Of a stretch of DNA of 64,000 nt, positions 10,858 through 18,506 are shown piece after piece. The DNA lies in contig NZ_CP155796.1 of assembly GCF_039729195.1 (NCBI RefSeq), positions 1,426,001 through 1,490,000 on the forward strand, given 5' to 3'. A program made the translations under genes and the position numbers. Below the pieces are notes generated by a model. It ran no database searches. It had not been told where the DNA came from and saw only the letters and a program-made list of their open reading frames with translations. The stretch comes from Mycobacterium sp. DL. GTDB taxonomy: Bacteria; Actinomycetota; Actinomycetes; Mycobacteriales; Mycobacteriaceae. Every line of letters begins with the position of its first letter. Position 1 is the stretch's first letter.

Positions 10858-10959
10858 TGCGTAGCGTCCCGCTTCATAGGCTCTTTTCAGCTAGCCGCGG
10901 CTCGCCGGTGAGTTCTCGCAACGACCACGTTCGCGAGGGGGACGACGTAGGAGGTCGAT

Positions 10960-11175
10960 ATGCGGTTGCCGTACGTTCTTGCCGTTCCTTTTCTGGCGTT
11001 CGCCGGTCTCGTTTTTGGGGCACCCACGGCTGCAGCCGACTGCACCACCACGGGAAACCAGACTTTCTGTTCCTTCGGAGAGCAAGGTGACACCGGCCCT
11101 GTGCTGCCCTACGAGTGCGCCCAGACGTACGACTACTACTGCAACGACTACTACCAATTCAGGGATCTGTTCTGA
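10960..11175 (+). CDS. Small secreted Cys/Tyr-rich protein (paralog 1)
   Basis: The 71-residue precursor has a signal peptide ending near 'TAAAD', then a short mature chain with four cysteines: C-x8-C, then a 'LPYECAQTYDYYCNDYYQ' block rich in Tyr and Asp. Two further paralogs lie at 11740 and 12069 and share the 'ADC', 'TxC' and 'PYxC..YDxYC' pattern. The start is supported by a strong TAGGAGG. It sits 49 bases before a hemophore-family gene, probably in one transcript. The four cysteines suggest two disulfides outside the cell. Function unknown; a heme or metal role is only suggested by the neighbour. Confidence 0.75.
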   Translation: MRLPYVLAVPFLAFAGLVFGAPTAAADCTTTGNQTFCSFGEQGDTGPVLPYECAQTYDYYCNDYYQFRDLF

Positions 11176-11224
11176 TCTCCGACCGACCCGGCCTGATTCA
11201 ACAATGCAGACAGAGGAGCAAGTA

Positions 11225-11599
11225 ATGGTGTCTCACAGGACTTTCGCGCGACGCATCCTGCTGGCGGCCGTTGGATCCGGCGCAGTGATGCTCGGTGCCA
11301 CGGTGCCCGCGCAGGCGCAACCGGCGCCGCCGAACTGCACCGCTGCAGATCTGGCCGGCATCATGTCCGGCGTCACGGCAGCCACGTCGGCCTATCTGTT
11401 CACGAATCCGCCGGTCAACGACTTCTTCACCAACCTCGGCAAGGTCCCCAGCGACCAGAAGCGAGAAGCGCTGAGCACCTTCCTGGACGCCAATCCGCGG
11501 GTGAAGGCCGATCTGAGCGGCATCCGCCAGCCGGCCGTCGATTTCCGGGCCCGCTGTGGCGCCGGCCCCGGACCCCTGGCGGCTGACGGCGAAGGCTGA
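11225..11599 (+). CDS. Hemophore-family (MHB domain) secreted heme-binding-like protein (paralog 1)
   Basis: The 124-residue precursor has an N-terminal signal ending around 'PAQAQP'. The mature helical domain starts at 'NCTAADLAGIMSGV' and ends at 'DFRARCG', with two cysteines and the 'YLFTNPPVNDFFTNL' block typical of the mycobacterial hemophore (Rv0203/Rv1174c) family, which binds heme outside the cell. The start MVSHRTFAR is preceded by AGAGGAGCAAGTA. A close paralog lies at 12433. Heme binding is the family's known role and has not been shown here; the tail after the last Cys is 11 residues longer than in the paralog. Confidence 0.82.
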   Translation: MVSHRTFARRILLAAVGSGAVMLGATVPAQAQPAPPNCTAADLAGIMSGVTAATSAYLFTNPPVNDFFTNLGKVPSDQKREALSTFLDANPRVKADLSGIRQPAVDFRARCGAGPGPLAADGEG

Positions 11600-11618
11600 G
11601 TCCTCACCCCTCGGGCCG

Positions 11619-11640
11619 TTCACCCGTTGTGGGGGATGTG
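11619..11640 (+). promoter_or_regulatory. 22-bp element upstream of second Cys-rich gene (copy 2)
   Basis: This is an exact second copy of the element at 10836-10857. It starts 20 bases after the stop of the first hemophore gene and 99 bases before paralog 2 of the Cys-rich family. Conservation of the element and its distance suggests the duplication kept a working promoter or operator. Confidence 0.5.
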
Positions 11641-11739
11641 GTCTCGGCACCCGGTTCCTACGCTTCTAGCAGTACGCCGTGGACCCACGGTCGGTTCGCA
11701 GACGCTTGAATTGCGAACCACAGCAGTAGGAGTGTCGCC

Positions 11740-12018
11740 ATGCGCTCGATCTATGCTCTCGCCGCATCCGCTGTGGTGGTCACCGGACTGCTCGTCGCCC
11801 CTACTGCCGTGGCTGATTGTGTGACCGAGGGGAACACCACCATCTGCTCCTTCGGAAGCGGCGGCAACTCCGGTCCGTCCGTTCCTTATCCGTGTCAGTA
11901 CGACTACTACTGCGATGACACCTACGGCTGGGAGTTCGATCTCGACGCCGATCCGGGAGCCGGCATCGGGCTTCCCGGCCGACCCGGTGATCGTCCGGGT
12001 GGGGGCGGCAGGCGATGA
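11740..12018 (+). CDS. Small secreted Cys/Tyr-rich protein with Gly/Pro tail (paralog 2)
   Basis: The 92-residue precursor has a signal peptide ending near 'AVAD', followed by 'DCVTEGNTTIC', a Gly/Ser linker, and the family block VPYPCQYDYYCDDTYGW. An Asp-rich segment and a Gly/Pro/Arg tail ('PGDRPGGGGRR') complete it. Four cysteines are placed as in paralogs 1 and 3. AGTAGGAG precedes the ATG at good spacing. Paralog 3 follows 50 bases later, so the two are probably cotranscribed with the second hemophore. No known domain is recognised. Confidence 0.75.
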   Translation: MRSIYALAASAVVVTGLLVAPTAVADCVTEGNTTICSFGSGGNSGPSVPYPCQYDYYCDDTYGWEFDLDADPGAGIGLPGRPGDRPGGGGRR

Positions 12019-12068
12019 CGGCGTGTTCCAGAAAACCCTTTTCGGCCCAGAATGAAAGCAGGAGTGCT

Positions 12069-12404
12069 GTGCTGCGGATACTTTCCCTACTTGCCCTACC
12101 CGGCATGGTGATCGCCGGGCTGTCTGTTGCGCCGACTGCCGCAGCCGACTGCACCAGCTCCGGCGGAACGACCATCTGCGCGCAAGGGACGGTGAGCGGC
12201 GGGGGCGGATCCGGTCCCACCGGATCCGGTCCCACGGTGCCTTATCCGTGCGACTATGACTGGTACTGCAACGACGCGTACGGCTGGGACTGGGATGTCG
12301 ATCTGAATGCAGATTGGGATCCCGGACCGGGGATCGGTGCACCAGGTCGGCCCGGGAATCGACCTGGCGGCGGCGGGGGTCGACCAGGCGGTGGCCGACG
12401 ATGA
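12069..12404 (+). CDS. Small secreted Cys/Tyr-rich protein with Gly/Pro tail (paralog 3)
   Basis: The 111-residue precursor has a signal peptide ('LPGMVIAGLSVAPTAAAD'), then 'DCTSSGGTTIC', a longer Gly/Ser/Pro linker, VPYPCDYDWYCNDAYGW, an Asp/Trp-rich segment and a Gly/Arg-rich tail. It is closest to paralog 2. GTG 12069 is preferred because GCAGGAG lies just upstream; the longer frame opening at 12015 would place non-signal residues before the hydrophobic core. Its stop is 28 bases before the second hemophore gene. Function unknown. Confidence 0.72.
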   Translation: MLRILSLLALPGMVIAGLSVAPTAAADCTSSGGTTICAQGTVSGGGGSGPTGSGPTVPYPCDYDWYCNDAYGWDWDVDLNADWDPGPGIGAPGRPGNRPGGGGGRPGGGRR

Positions 12405-12432
12405 GTCAAACAGGCGGACAGAGGAGCAATTG

Positions 12433-12771
12433 ATGGTGTCGCACAAAGCGTTTGCGCAGCGGGTGCTTCTGGCCGGTGTTGCCGCCGGCGCGGTATTGCT
12501 CGGCACCAGCGCACCGGTGTCCGCTCAGCCACCGCCACCGAACTGCACGGCGGCAGATCTGGCGGGCGTTCTGTCGGGCGTCACCGCCGCGACGTCGGTC
12601 TATCTGTTCACCCACCCGCCGGTCAACGACTTCTTCACCTCGCTCAAAGATGTTCCCCCCGAGGGGAAGCGCGAGGCGCTGCAGGCCTACATGGATGCCA
12701 ACCCGCAGGTGAGGGCCGAGATTCAGGGCATCCGTCAGCCCGCGAAGGACTTTCGCGCCCGCTGCGGCTGA
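12433..12771 (+). CDS. Hemophore-family (MHB domain) secreted heme-binding-like protein (paralog 2)
   Basis: The 112-residue precursor is clearly a duplicate of the 11225 gene: MVSHKAFAQ start, signal ending at 'VSAQP', 'NCTAADLAGVLSGV', 'YLFTHPPVNDFFTSL' and 'DFRARCG' at the C-terminus. Even the leader GACAGAGGAGCAA before the ATG is shared with paralog 1. The two conserved cysteines probably close one disulfide. It ends immediately before the convergent TetR gene. Extracellular heme capture is inferred from the family. Confidence 0.82.
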   Translation: MVSHKAFAQRVLLAGVAAGAVLLGTSAPVSAQPPPPNCTAADLAGVLSGVTAATSVYLFTHPPVNDFFTSLKDVPPEGKREALQAYMDANPQVRAEIQGIRQPAKDFRARCG

Positions 12772-13422
12772 TCAACGCTGCTCGGTGGACACCGCCTCGG
12801 CGAGCACCGGCGGGATTCCCGGCACGCGTGCGACTGCGTCGAGCAGTCCGTGGGCGCAGAGATCGGCGATCAGGTCTGCGTCCAGCGACGAATCGATCAG
12901 CCGCTGACGGCACATCTCGAACGTGAACGCCAGCCAGCCGTAGATGGTGGCGCGCAGATCCCTCTCGACCTTCGAATCGATTTCGCCGCCGGCGGCGGCG
13001 TTCACGCGGTCGATGATGCGGTTGGCCTGCCGGTCGTTGTCGATGTCCTCGATGCCGCGCAGCACCGGGTCGGACCGGCCCATCCCCATGTAGGCGGCCC
13101 AGGCGCCGTGGGGGTGCTGTTCGTCGTACTGCAGGTAGGCGAGGACGCCGGCGCGGACCTGCCCGAACAGTGTGAGCCCGGGTTCGGGCGGGGCGTTGGT
13201 GGCTTGGAACAGTCGCTCACCTTCGGCGTGCACGACGGCGGCGAAGAACGCCCGCTTGTCGGGGAAGTAGTGGTACATCAACGCTCTGGAGACACCGGCA
13301 CGCTCGGCGATCTCGTCGATGCGCACCTCGTCGTAGGGCCGCTGGCCGAACACCTCCGCTCCGAGCGCGAGCAGTTCGTTGCGGCGATCGTCGGGTGAGA
13401 GTCGGCGCCGGGAGTTGGGCAT
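12772..13422 (-). CDS. TetR-family transcriptional regulator
   Basis: The 216-residue regulator has an N-terminal HTH (residues about 15-60, 'IDEIAERAGVSRALMYHYFPDKRAFF') and a helical ligand-binding domain. It is divergent from the P450 gene with only about 50 bases between them, the usual arrangement for a repressor of its neighbour. The intergenic TTGACACATGTACAA (13437-13451) is an imperfect inverted repeat that could be its operator. Start choice is uncertain: ATG 13422 is used, but ATG 13431 and GTG 13443 are in frame. Confidence 0.85.
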   Translation of the reverse strand: MPNSRRRLSPDDRRNELLALGAEVFGQRPYDEVRIDEIAERAGVSRALMYHYFPDKRAFFAAVVHAEGERLFQATNAPPEPGLTLFGQVRAGVLAYLQYDEQHPHGAWAAYMGMGRSDPVLRGIEDIDNDRQANRIIDRVNAAAGGEIDSKVERDLRATIYGWLAFTFEMCRQRLIDSSLDADLIADLCAHGLLDAVARVPGIPPVLAEAVSTEQR

Positions 13423-13471
13423 GGACCCCATACTACTTGACACATGTACAACAGCGGCGGAGGCTGGCTAC

Positions 13472-14848
13472 ATGACCACTGTGGACGACCGCAGGTCCTA
13501 TCCGCCGTTGCCACACCCGGGCCGACGGGTACCGGTGTTGGGCGATGTGCTGGCTTTCAGCGCGGACACTCCGTCGCAGTCGACGATGGCGCTGGCCGAG
13601 CTCGGACCGGTCTTCGAGTTCCGGTTCCTGGGCGCGCGGTACGTCGTGGCCGCAGGGCCGGAAGCAGTGGCCGAACTCAGCGACGAGACCCGCTTCTGCA
13701 AGCACGTCGGCCCCGACATCGAGGCGCTGCGCATCCTGGGCGGCGACGGCCTGTTCACCGCCTACAACGACGAGCCGAACTGGCAGAAGGCTCACGATGT
13801 GTTGATGCCCGCGTTCAGCCAGCAGGCGATGCGGCGTTACCACTCGATCATGTTCGACGTCGCCGACGAGTTGACTGCCCGTTGGGACGGCCGGGCCGAA
13901 CGAGGGGAGACGGTCGAGGTGTCGGCCGACGCGACCCGGGTGACCCTGGAGACCATCGGACGCTGCGCGGCGGGGCATCCGTTCGGCTGCTTCGCATCCG
14001 AGGCGGTGCACCCGTTCGTCGAACACATGGTGGCCGGGCTCAAGGGGTCCGACCGCGTCGGCGTGCTGAGGCAGACGTTCCTACCGAAGTTCTTCGCGCG
14101 GCGGGCGGAGCGTCCGGTGCGCGACCATGCCGCCCGACTGCACGCGATCGCCGACGAGATCATCGCCGAACGTCTGCGCGGCGGGCTGGGGCAGCATGAC
14201 GACCTGCTGGAGCTGATGCTGGTCTCCGATCTGGATCGGGCCAACATCCGCTACCAGCTGATCAATTTCCTGGTCGCCGGCCATGAAACCACCTCGGGTG
14301 CCTTGTCTTTCGCGTTGTACTACCTGTCGCGGCATCCGGAAGCGGTGCAGAAGGCCCGGGCGGAGGTCGCCGAGGTGTGGGGCGACGAGGACCGGCCGGG
14401 CTTCGAGCAGATCGCCAAGCTGCGTTACGTCCGCAGGGTTTTCGACGAGGCATTGCGGCTGCAGCCGACGGTCCCCGGCTACTACCGGGCCGCCCGGTCG
14501 GACACGGTGCTCGCCGGTGTGCACCCGATGCGCAAGGGCGACTGGGTGCTTGCGCTGACCGGGACGCTGCACCGGGATCCGCAGTGGGGGGCCGACCCGG
14601 ACGCCTTCGATCCCGACCGGTTTGCGCCCGAGAAGGTCAGGGCGCGTCCCGCAGGCCTGTACAAGCCGTTCGGCACCGGGCCCCGATCGTGCATCGGGCG
14701 CCAGTTCGCGCTGCACGAAGCCGTGCTGTTGCTTGCGGTGCTGCTGCGTCGTTACGACCTGATCGCCGACCCCACCTATGAACTGCAGGTCTCCGAGCGA
14801 CTCACGCTGATGCCCAAGGACTTCCACCTGTCCCTGCGCCGCCGCTAG
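13472..14848 (+). CDS. Stand-alone cytochrome P450, CYP102 (BM3) heme-domain-like
   Basis: The 458-residue P450 has the oxygen-binding helix AGHETTSG, the ExxR motif 'EALR', and the heme-thiolate loop FGTGPRSCIGRQFALHE. Segments such as 'GDGLFTAYNDEPNWQKAHDVLMPAFSQQAM' positions (about 90-120) and 'NIRYQLINFLVAGHETTSG' follow the Bacillus P450-BM3 heme domain closely, but the fused FMN/FAD reductase of that enzyme is absent, and no reductase or ferredoxin gene lies nearby. It would need separate redox partners. Fatty-acid hydroxylation is inferred from the CYP102 resemblance. ATG 13472 follows GGAGG. Confidence 0.9.
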   Translation: MTTVDDRRSYPPLPHPGRRVPVLGDVLAFSADTPSQSTMALAELGPVFEFRFLGARYVVAAGPEAVAELSDETRFCKHVGPDIEALRILGGDGLFTAYNDEPNWQKAHDVLMPAFSQQAMRRYHSIMFDVADELTARWDGRAERGETVEVSADATRVTLETIGRCAAGHPFGCFASEAVHPFVEHMVAGLKGSDRVGVLRQTFLPKFFARRAERPVRDHAARLHAIADEIIAERLRGGLGQHDDLLELMLVSDLDRANIRYQLINFLVAGHETTSGALSFALYYLSRHPEAVQKARAEVAEVWGDEDRPGFEQIAKLRYVRRVFDEALRLQPTVPGYYRAARSDTVLAGVHPMRKGDWVLALTGTLHRDPQWGADPDAFDPDRFAPEKVRARPAGLYKPFGTGPRSCIGRQFALHEAVLLLAVLLRRYDLIADPTYELQVSERLTLMPKDFHLSLRRR

Positions 14849-15018
14849 CCTCCGTCGCCCCGGAACCCCTCGTCCCGCGAGCGCGCGGGTCTGCACGCCG
14901 ACACGCCGCGTTGGGTGTACCGCAGCGCGCGCTCGTCGAAATCCGCGGAGCGCGCAGTGCACGCAGCGGTTACTTTGGACTCTTTTCTCAGCACGGGACG
15001 CACAGTCAGACTCACACG

Positions 15019-15381
15019 ATGAGCGGCGATCTGCACTACCACGACGTCCTGTCCGAGCTACGCCCCCAGCATCAAGCGCTGCGGCGGATGATCCCCGAGG
15101 TCTATGACGGGTTCAACGCCATCAGCGGGGCCGCGCTGGCAGACGGTGCACTCAGCCCGAAAGTCAAGGAGCTGATGGCGATGGTGATCGGCATCGTCCA
15201 GGGCTGCGATGGCTGCATCGCGTCGCACGCCAGGGGTGCAGCCCGGGCCGGAGCCAGCGAGGACGAAGCCGCCGAAGCGATCGGCGTGAGCATCATGATG
15301 CACGGTGGCCCGGCGACGATATACGGCGCACGCGCTTTCGCGGCGTATCAGGAGTTCGCCGGCCCGACATCCGCGCCATGA
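15019..15381 (+). CDS. AhpD-like / carboxymuconolactone decarboxylase family protein
   Basis: The 120-residue single-domain protein contains CDGCIASHARGA, the CxxC...H redox motif of AhpD-like alkylhydroperoxidases, after 'LSPKVKELMAMVIGIVQGC'. Members reduce peroxides through a thiol relay or act as related decarboxylases. The start ATG 15019 is chosen because upstream codons encode no family sequence. The gene is convergent with the SDR gene and overlaps its 3' end by 34 bases. The 170-bp gap before it (14849-15018) shows no other gene. Confidence 0.85.
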   Translation: MSGDLHYHDVLSELRPQHQALRRMIPEVYDGFNAISGAALADGALSPKVKELMAMVIGIVQGCDGCIASHARGAARAGASEDEAAEAIGVSIMMHGGPATIYGARAFAAYQEFAGPTSAP

Positions 15382-16187
15382 TGCTCCCGTAGTGTGCGTT
15401 GATACCGACGCATCCCGGCGATCCAGCGGTCGTAGTCAGAGCCCTTCTGCCGGTACATCTCCAGCACCTGTGGGTGCGGGAGCACCAGGAACCGGTCGTC
15501 CGTGATCGCGTCGACGGTCAGCGACGCAACGTCCGACGGTGCGAGCACCTCACCGGACTGCAGGATCGACTGCGCGCCGGCGCGGCCGTCGGGGTCGGTG
15601 TCCGCGCGGATTCCGTCGAGCAGTGGGGTGTCCACGCCCAGCGGGCACACGCAGCTGACGCCGATGCCGTCGTCGCCGTAAGTGATCGCCAGCCATTCCG
15701 CGAAGCCCACGGCAGCGTGTTTGGTGACCGCGTAACCGGCGGCGCCGATCTGTGACAGTAACCCGGCTGCTGATGCGATCGACACGAAGTAACCGTAGCC
15801 ACGTGCTTTCCACTGCGGCACAAGCAGTTCGGCCGCCCGCACATGGGCCCGCAGATTGACGGCCAGAATCCGGTCCCAGTCTGATTCAGTGCCGATGCCT
15901 GCGACGCCGGTGATGCCGGCGTTGGCGACGTAGAGGTCGACGGCGGCGAACTCGCGGCCGGCCAACGCGATCAGCGCTTCGATGTCGGATTCGTCGGCTG
16001 CGTTGGCGCGCAGTGCCACCGCGGCGCCACCGGCCTCACTGATGGCTGCGGCCGTCGCTTGCGCGCCCGCCTCGTCGAGGTCGCCGACGACAACGCGCAC
16101 CCCCTGCGTCGCGAGTTCAGATGCCAGCGCCTGCCCGATTCCCGACCCGCCGCCGGTGACGATGGCGACCTTGCCGTCCAGTTCCAT
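15348..16187 (-). CDS. Short-chain dehydrogenase/reductase
   Basis: The 279-residue classical SDR has the cofactor motif TGGGSGIG at residues 11-18, NAG at 89-91, and the catalytic Ser (about 137-139), Tyr152 and Lys156 (YAVTK). Asp at the end of beta-2 ('VVVGDLDEA') favours NAD(H). The C-terminal extension is longer than in minimal SDRs. The substrate cannot be told. It stands alone, converging on the AhpD-like gene; the 203 bases upstream (16188-16390) hold no recognised feature. Confidence 0.88.
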   Translation of the reverse strand: MELDGKVAIVTGGGSGIGQALASELATQGVRVVVGDLDEAGAQATAAAISEAGGAAVALRANAADESDIEALIALAGREFAAVDLYVANAGITGVAGIGTESDWDRILAVNLRAHVRAAELLVPQWKARGYGYFVSIASAAGLLSQIGAAGYAVTKHAAVGFAEWLAITYGDDGIGVSCVCPLGVDTPLLDGIRADTDPDGRAGAQSILQSGEVLAPSDVASLTVDAITDDRFLVLPHPQVLEMYRQKGSDYDRWIAGMRRYQRTLREHHGADVGPANS

Positions 16188-16390
16188 GCCTCGATTGTGC
16201 GCGGGCGAGTGGTGGGATGGCCCGGCGGGTGCTGCGCCCGCCGCTTCGCGTGGTTCTACCCTCGCCGGACCCTCGGACCGAGATCGACGTCTCGGCGGTG
16301 ATCAGGCGTGCATTTGTCTGTTCGACAGCCATGGCGTCGATCTCGACTCGAGCGATGCGGAAGGTGGTGTCCACCCGAGTGCCCCGCCAC

Positions 16391-17935
16391 TCAGCCGAAC
16401 GTGACGCCCTGGGCCAGCGGCAGCTCCGCAGAGTAGTTGACGGTGTTCGTCGCCCGCCGCATGTACGCCTGCCACGAGTCCGAGCCCGACTCGCGGCCAC
16501 CGCCGGTCTCCTTCTCGCCGCCGAACGCCCCGCCGATCTCCGCACCCGAGGTGCCGATGTTGACGTTGGCGATCCCGCAGTCCGACCCGTCCGCGGCCAT
16601 GAAGCGCTCCGCCTCGCGCATGTCCAGGGTGAAGATCGACGACGAAAGACCCTGAGGCACCGCATTGTTCAACGCGATCGCCTCATCCAACGTCTCGTAG
16701 GTCAGCACATAGAGGATCGGCGCGAACGTCTCGGCGTGCACCACGGCGGTCTGGGCGGGCATCCGCACCACCGCGGGCCTGACGTAGAACGCGTCCGATT
16801 CGCCGACCTCGACGCGCTCACCGCCGATCACCTCACCCCCTTCGGCGACCGCCTGCTGCAGCGCGCCGACCATGTCGCGGTAGGACGCCGAGTGGATCAA
16901 CGGGCCGACCAGCGTACCGTCGGCGAACGGGTCGCCCACCGCCAGCTGCCCATACGCCGCGACGATCCTGGACACCAGCTCGTCGGCCACCGAGGAGTGA
17001 ACGATCAACCGCCGCAGCGTGGTACAGCGCTGACCGGCGGTCCCGGCCGCCGAGAACACGATGCCCCGCACCGCCAGATCCAGATCTGCTGCCGGGGTGA
17101 CGATCGCGGCGTTGTTGCCGCCGAGTTCCAGCAGCACACGCCCGAATCGCTGTGCGACCCGCGGCCCCACCTCGCGGCCCATCCGCACCGACCCGGTGGC
17201 GCTGAGCAGCGCGACGCGTGGATCGTCCACGAGCCGCACACCGACCTCGCGACTCCCGAGCAGCAGCCTGCTCACCTCGACCGGCGCGCCGACATCAGAG
17301 CACGCCCGCTCGATCAGCGCCTGGCAGCCCAGGGCGGTCAGCGGGGTCAGCTCCGAGGGCTTCCACACCACGGTGTCGCCGCACACCAGCGCGACGGCGG
17401 TGTTCCACGCCCACACCGCCACCGGGAAGTTGAACGCGGTGATGACGCCGACGACACCGAGCGGATGCCAGGTCTCCATCAACCGGTGGCCGGGCCGCTC
17501 GGAGGCGATCGTCTTGCCGTACAGCTGCCGTGACAGCCCGACGGCGAACTCGCAGATGTCGATCATCTCCTGCACTTCACCGAGCGCCTCGGAGGTGATC
17601 TTGCCGGCTTCGATGGTGACCAGCTCGGCCAGTGAGGCCTTGTGCTCGACCAGCAGCTCGCCGAGGCGGGCCACCAGCGCGCCGCGCACCGGCGCAGGGG
17701 TCACGCGCCACGTCGTAAAGGCCTGCGCTGCTTCGGCGATGGCGGCGTCGGCTTGTTCGACTGACGACTCGGCCACGGTGAACAGCACGTCGCCGGTGAT
17801 CGGCGTGCTCGCGGCCAGCCCGCCCGAGCCGGGGGAGCCCAGCCGAGCGGTCGACCCGACGGCGTCGAGGGCGTCGCGTGCGCGGGAGCGCAGCGCGTCG
17901 GAGGTGGGGAGGGCGGACATCACAGTGGTGGTCAT
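16391..17935 (-). CDS. pcd: Delta-1-piperideine-6-carboxylate dehydrogenase (aldehyde dehydrogenase family)
   Basis: The 514-residue ALDH oxidises 2-aminoadipate semialdehyde (in equilibrium with piperideine-6-carboxylate) to 2-aminoadipate, the step after lysine transamination. Catalytic Glu270 (ELGGNNAAIV) and Cys304 (AGQRCTT) are present, as is the active-site 'TAFNFPVAVWAWN' region. Assignment rests on synteny with lrpA and lat, as in M. tuberculosis Rv3293-Rv3290c, and on close fit to the ALDH7-type sequence. It is divergent from lrpA with 51 bases between the starts, so the Lrp-type regulator probably controls it. Confidence 0.9.
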   Translation of the reverse strand: MTTTVMSALPTSDALRSRARDALDAVGSTARLGSPGSGGLAASTPITGDVLFTVAESSVEQADAAIAEAAQAFTTWRVTPAPVRGALVARLGELLVEHKASLAELVTIEAGKITSEALGEVQEMIDICEFAVGLSRQLYGKTIASERPGHRLMETWHPLGVVGVITAFNFPVAVWAWNTAVALVCGDTVVWKPSELTPLTALGCQALIERACSDVGAPVEVSRLLLGSREVGVRLVDDPRVALLSATGSVRMGREVGPRVAQRFGRVLLELGGNNAAIVTPAADLDLAVRGIVFSAAGTAGQRCTTLRRLIVHSSVADELVSRIVAAYGQLAVGDPFADGTLVGPLIHSASYRDMVGALQQAVAEGGEVIGGERVEVGESDAFYVRPAVVRMPAQTAVVHAETFAPILYVLTYETLDEAIALNNAVPQGLSSSIFTLDMREAERFMAADGSDCGIANVNIGTSGAEIGGAFGGEKETGGGRESGSDSWQAYMRRATNTVNYSAELPLAQGVTFG

Positions 17936-17986
17936 GAGCAGTCCTCATCGCGCTTGTAGGGGTGGAGATTCCGATAGGGTGCGGCC

Positions 17987-18457
17987 ATGACGGGCCCCGA
18001 CGAAGTGCTGCATCTCGACGAGATCGACCGCATCCTGGCCCGTGAACTGGTGGCCGACGGTCGTGCGACGCTGGCGCACCTCGCGACTGCGGCGGGACTG
18101 TCGGTGTCGGCGGTGCAGTCCCGGGTGCGGCGGCTCGAGTCGCGCGGTGTGGTGGCGGGATACACGGCGCGGATCAACCCGGAGGCCGTCGGCAGCATGC
18201 TCTCGGCGTTCGTCGCCATCACCCCTCTCGATCCGTCGCAACCCGATGATGCACCCGCCCGGCTGGAGCACATCCCTGAAATCGAGGCGTGCTATTCGGT
18301 GGCCGGGGAGGAGAGTTATGTCCTGCTGGTGCACGTCGAGTCGGCGCGGGCACTGGAAGGTCTGCTTCAACGGATCCGTACCGCCGCCGACGTGAAGACA
18401 CGCAGCACGGTCATCCTACAGAAGTTCTACGGCGAAAGACGCTTCATACCGGATTAA
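17987..18457 (+). CDS. lrpA: Lrp/AsnC-family regulator of lysine catabolism
   Basis: The 156-residue protein has an N-terminal HTH (residues about 12-60, with 'ATLAHLATAAGLSVSAVQSRVRRLESRGVV' spanning roughly 27-57) and a C-terminal RAM ligand-binding domain ('EACYSVAGEESYVLLVHVES'). Lrp/AsnC proteins form oligomers that respond to amino acids. The mycobacterial homologue next to lat responds to lysine-related effectors under starvation. It lies 49 bases before lat in the same direction and is divergent from pcd. Confidence 0.9.
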   Translation: MTGPDEVLHLDEIDRILARELVADGRATLAHLATAAGLSVSAVQSRVRRLESRGVVAGYTARINPEAVGSMLSAFVAITPLDPSQPDDAPARLEHIPEIEACYSVAGEESYVLLVHVESARALEGLLQRIRTAADVKTRSTVILQKFYGERRFIPD

Positions 18458-18506
18458 AGACCGTTCAGATTGATGCAAACCGGAAAATATCCTCTACGAT
18501 GGCGGG

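Noticed and set aside
16188..16390. Small minus-strand coding gene between the SDR and pcd
   Set aside because: The frame starting near 16333 is Arg/Ser-rich, runs into the SDR in another frame and has no ribosome-binding site.
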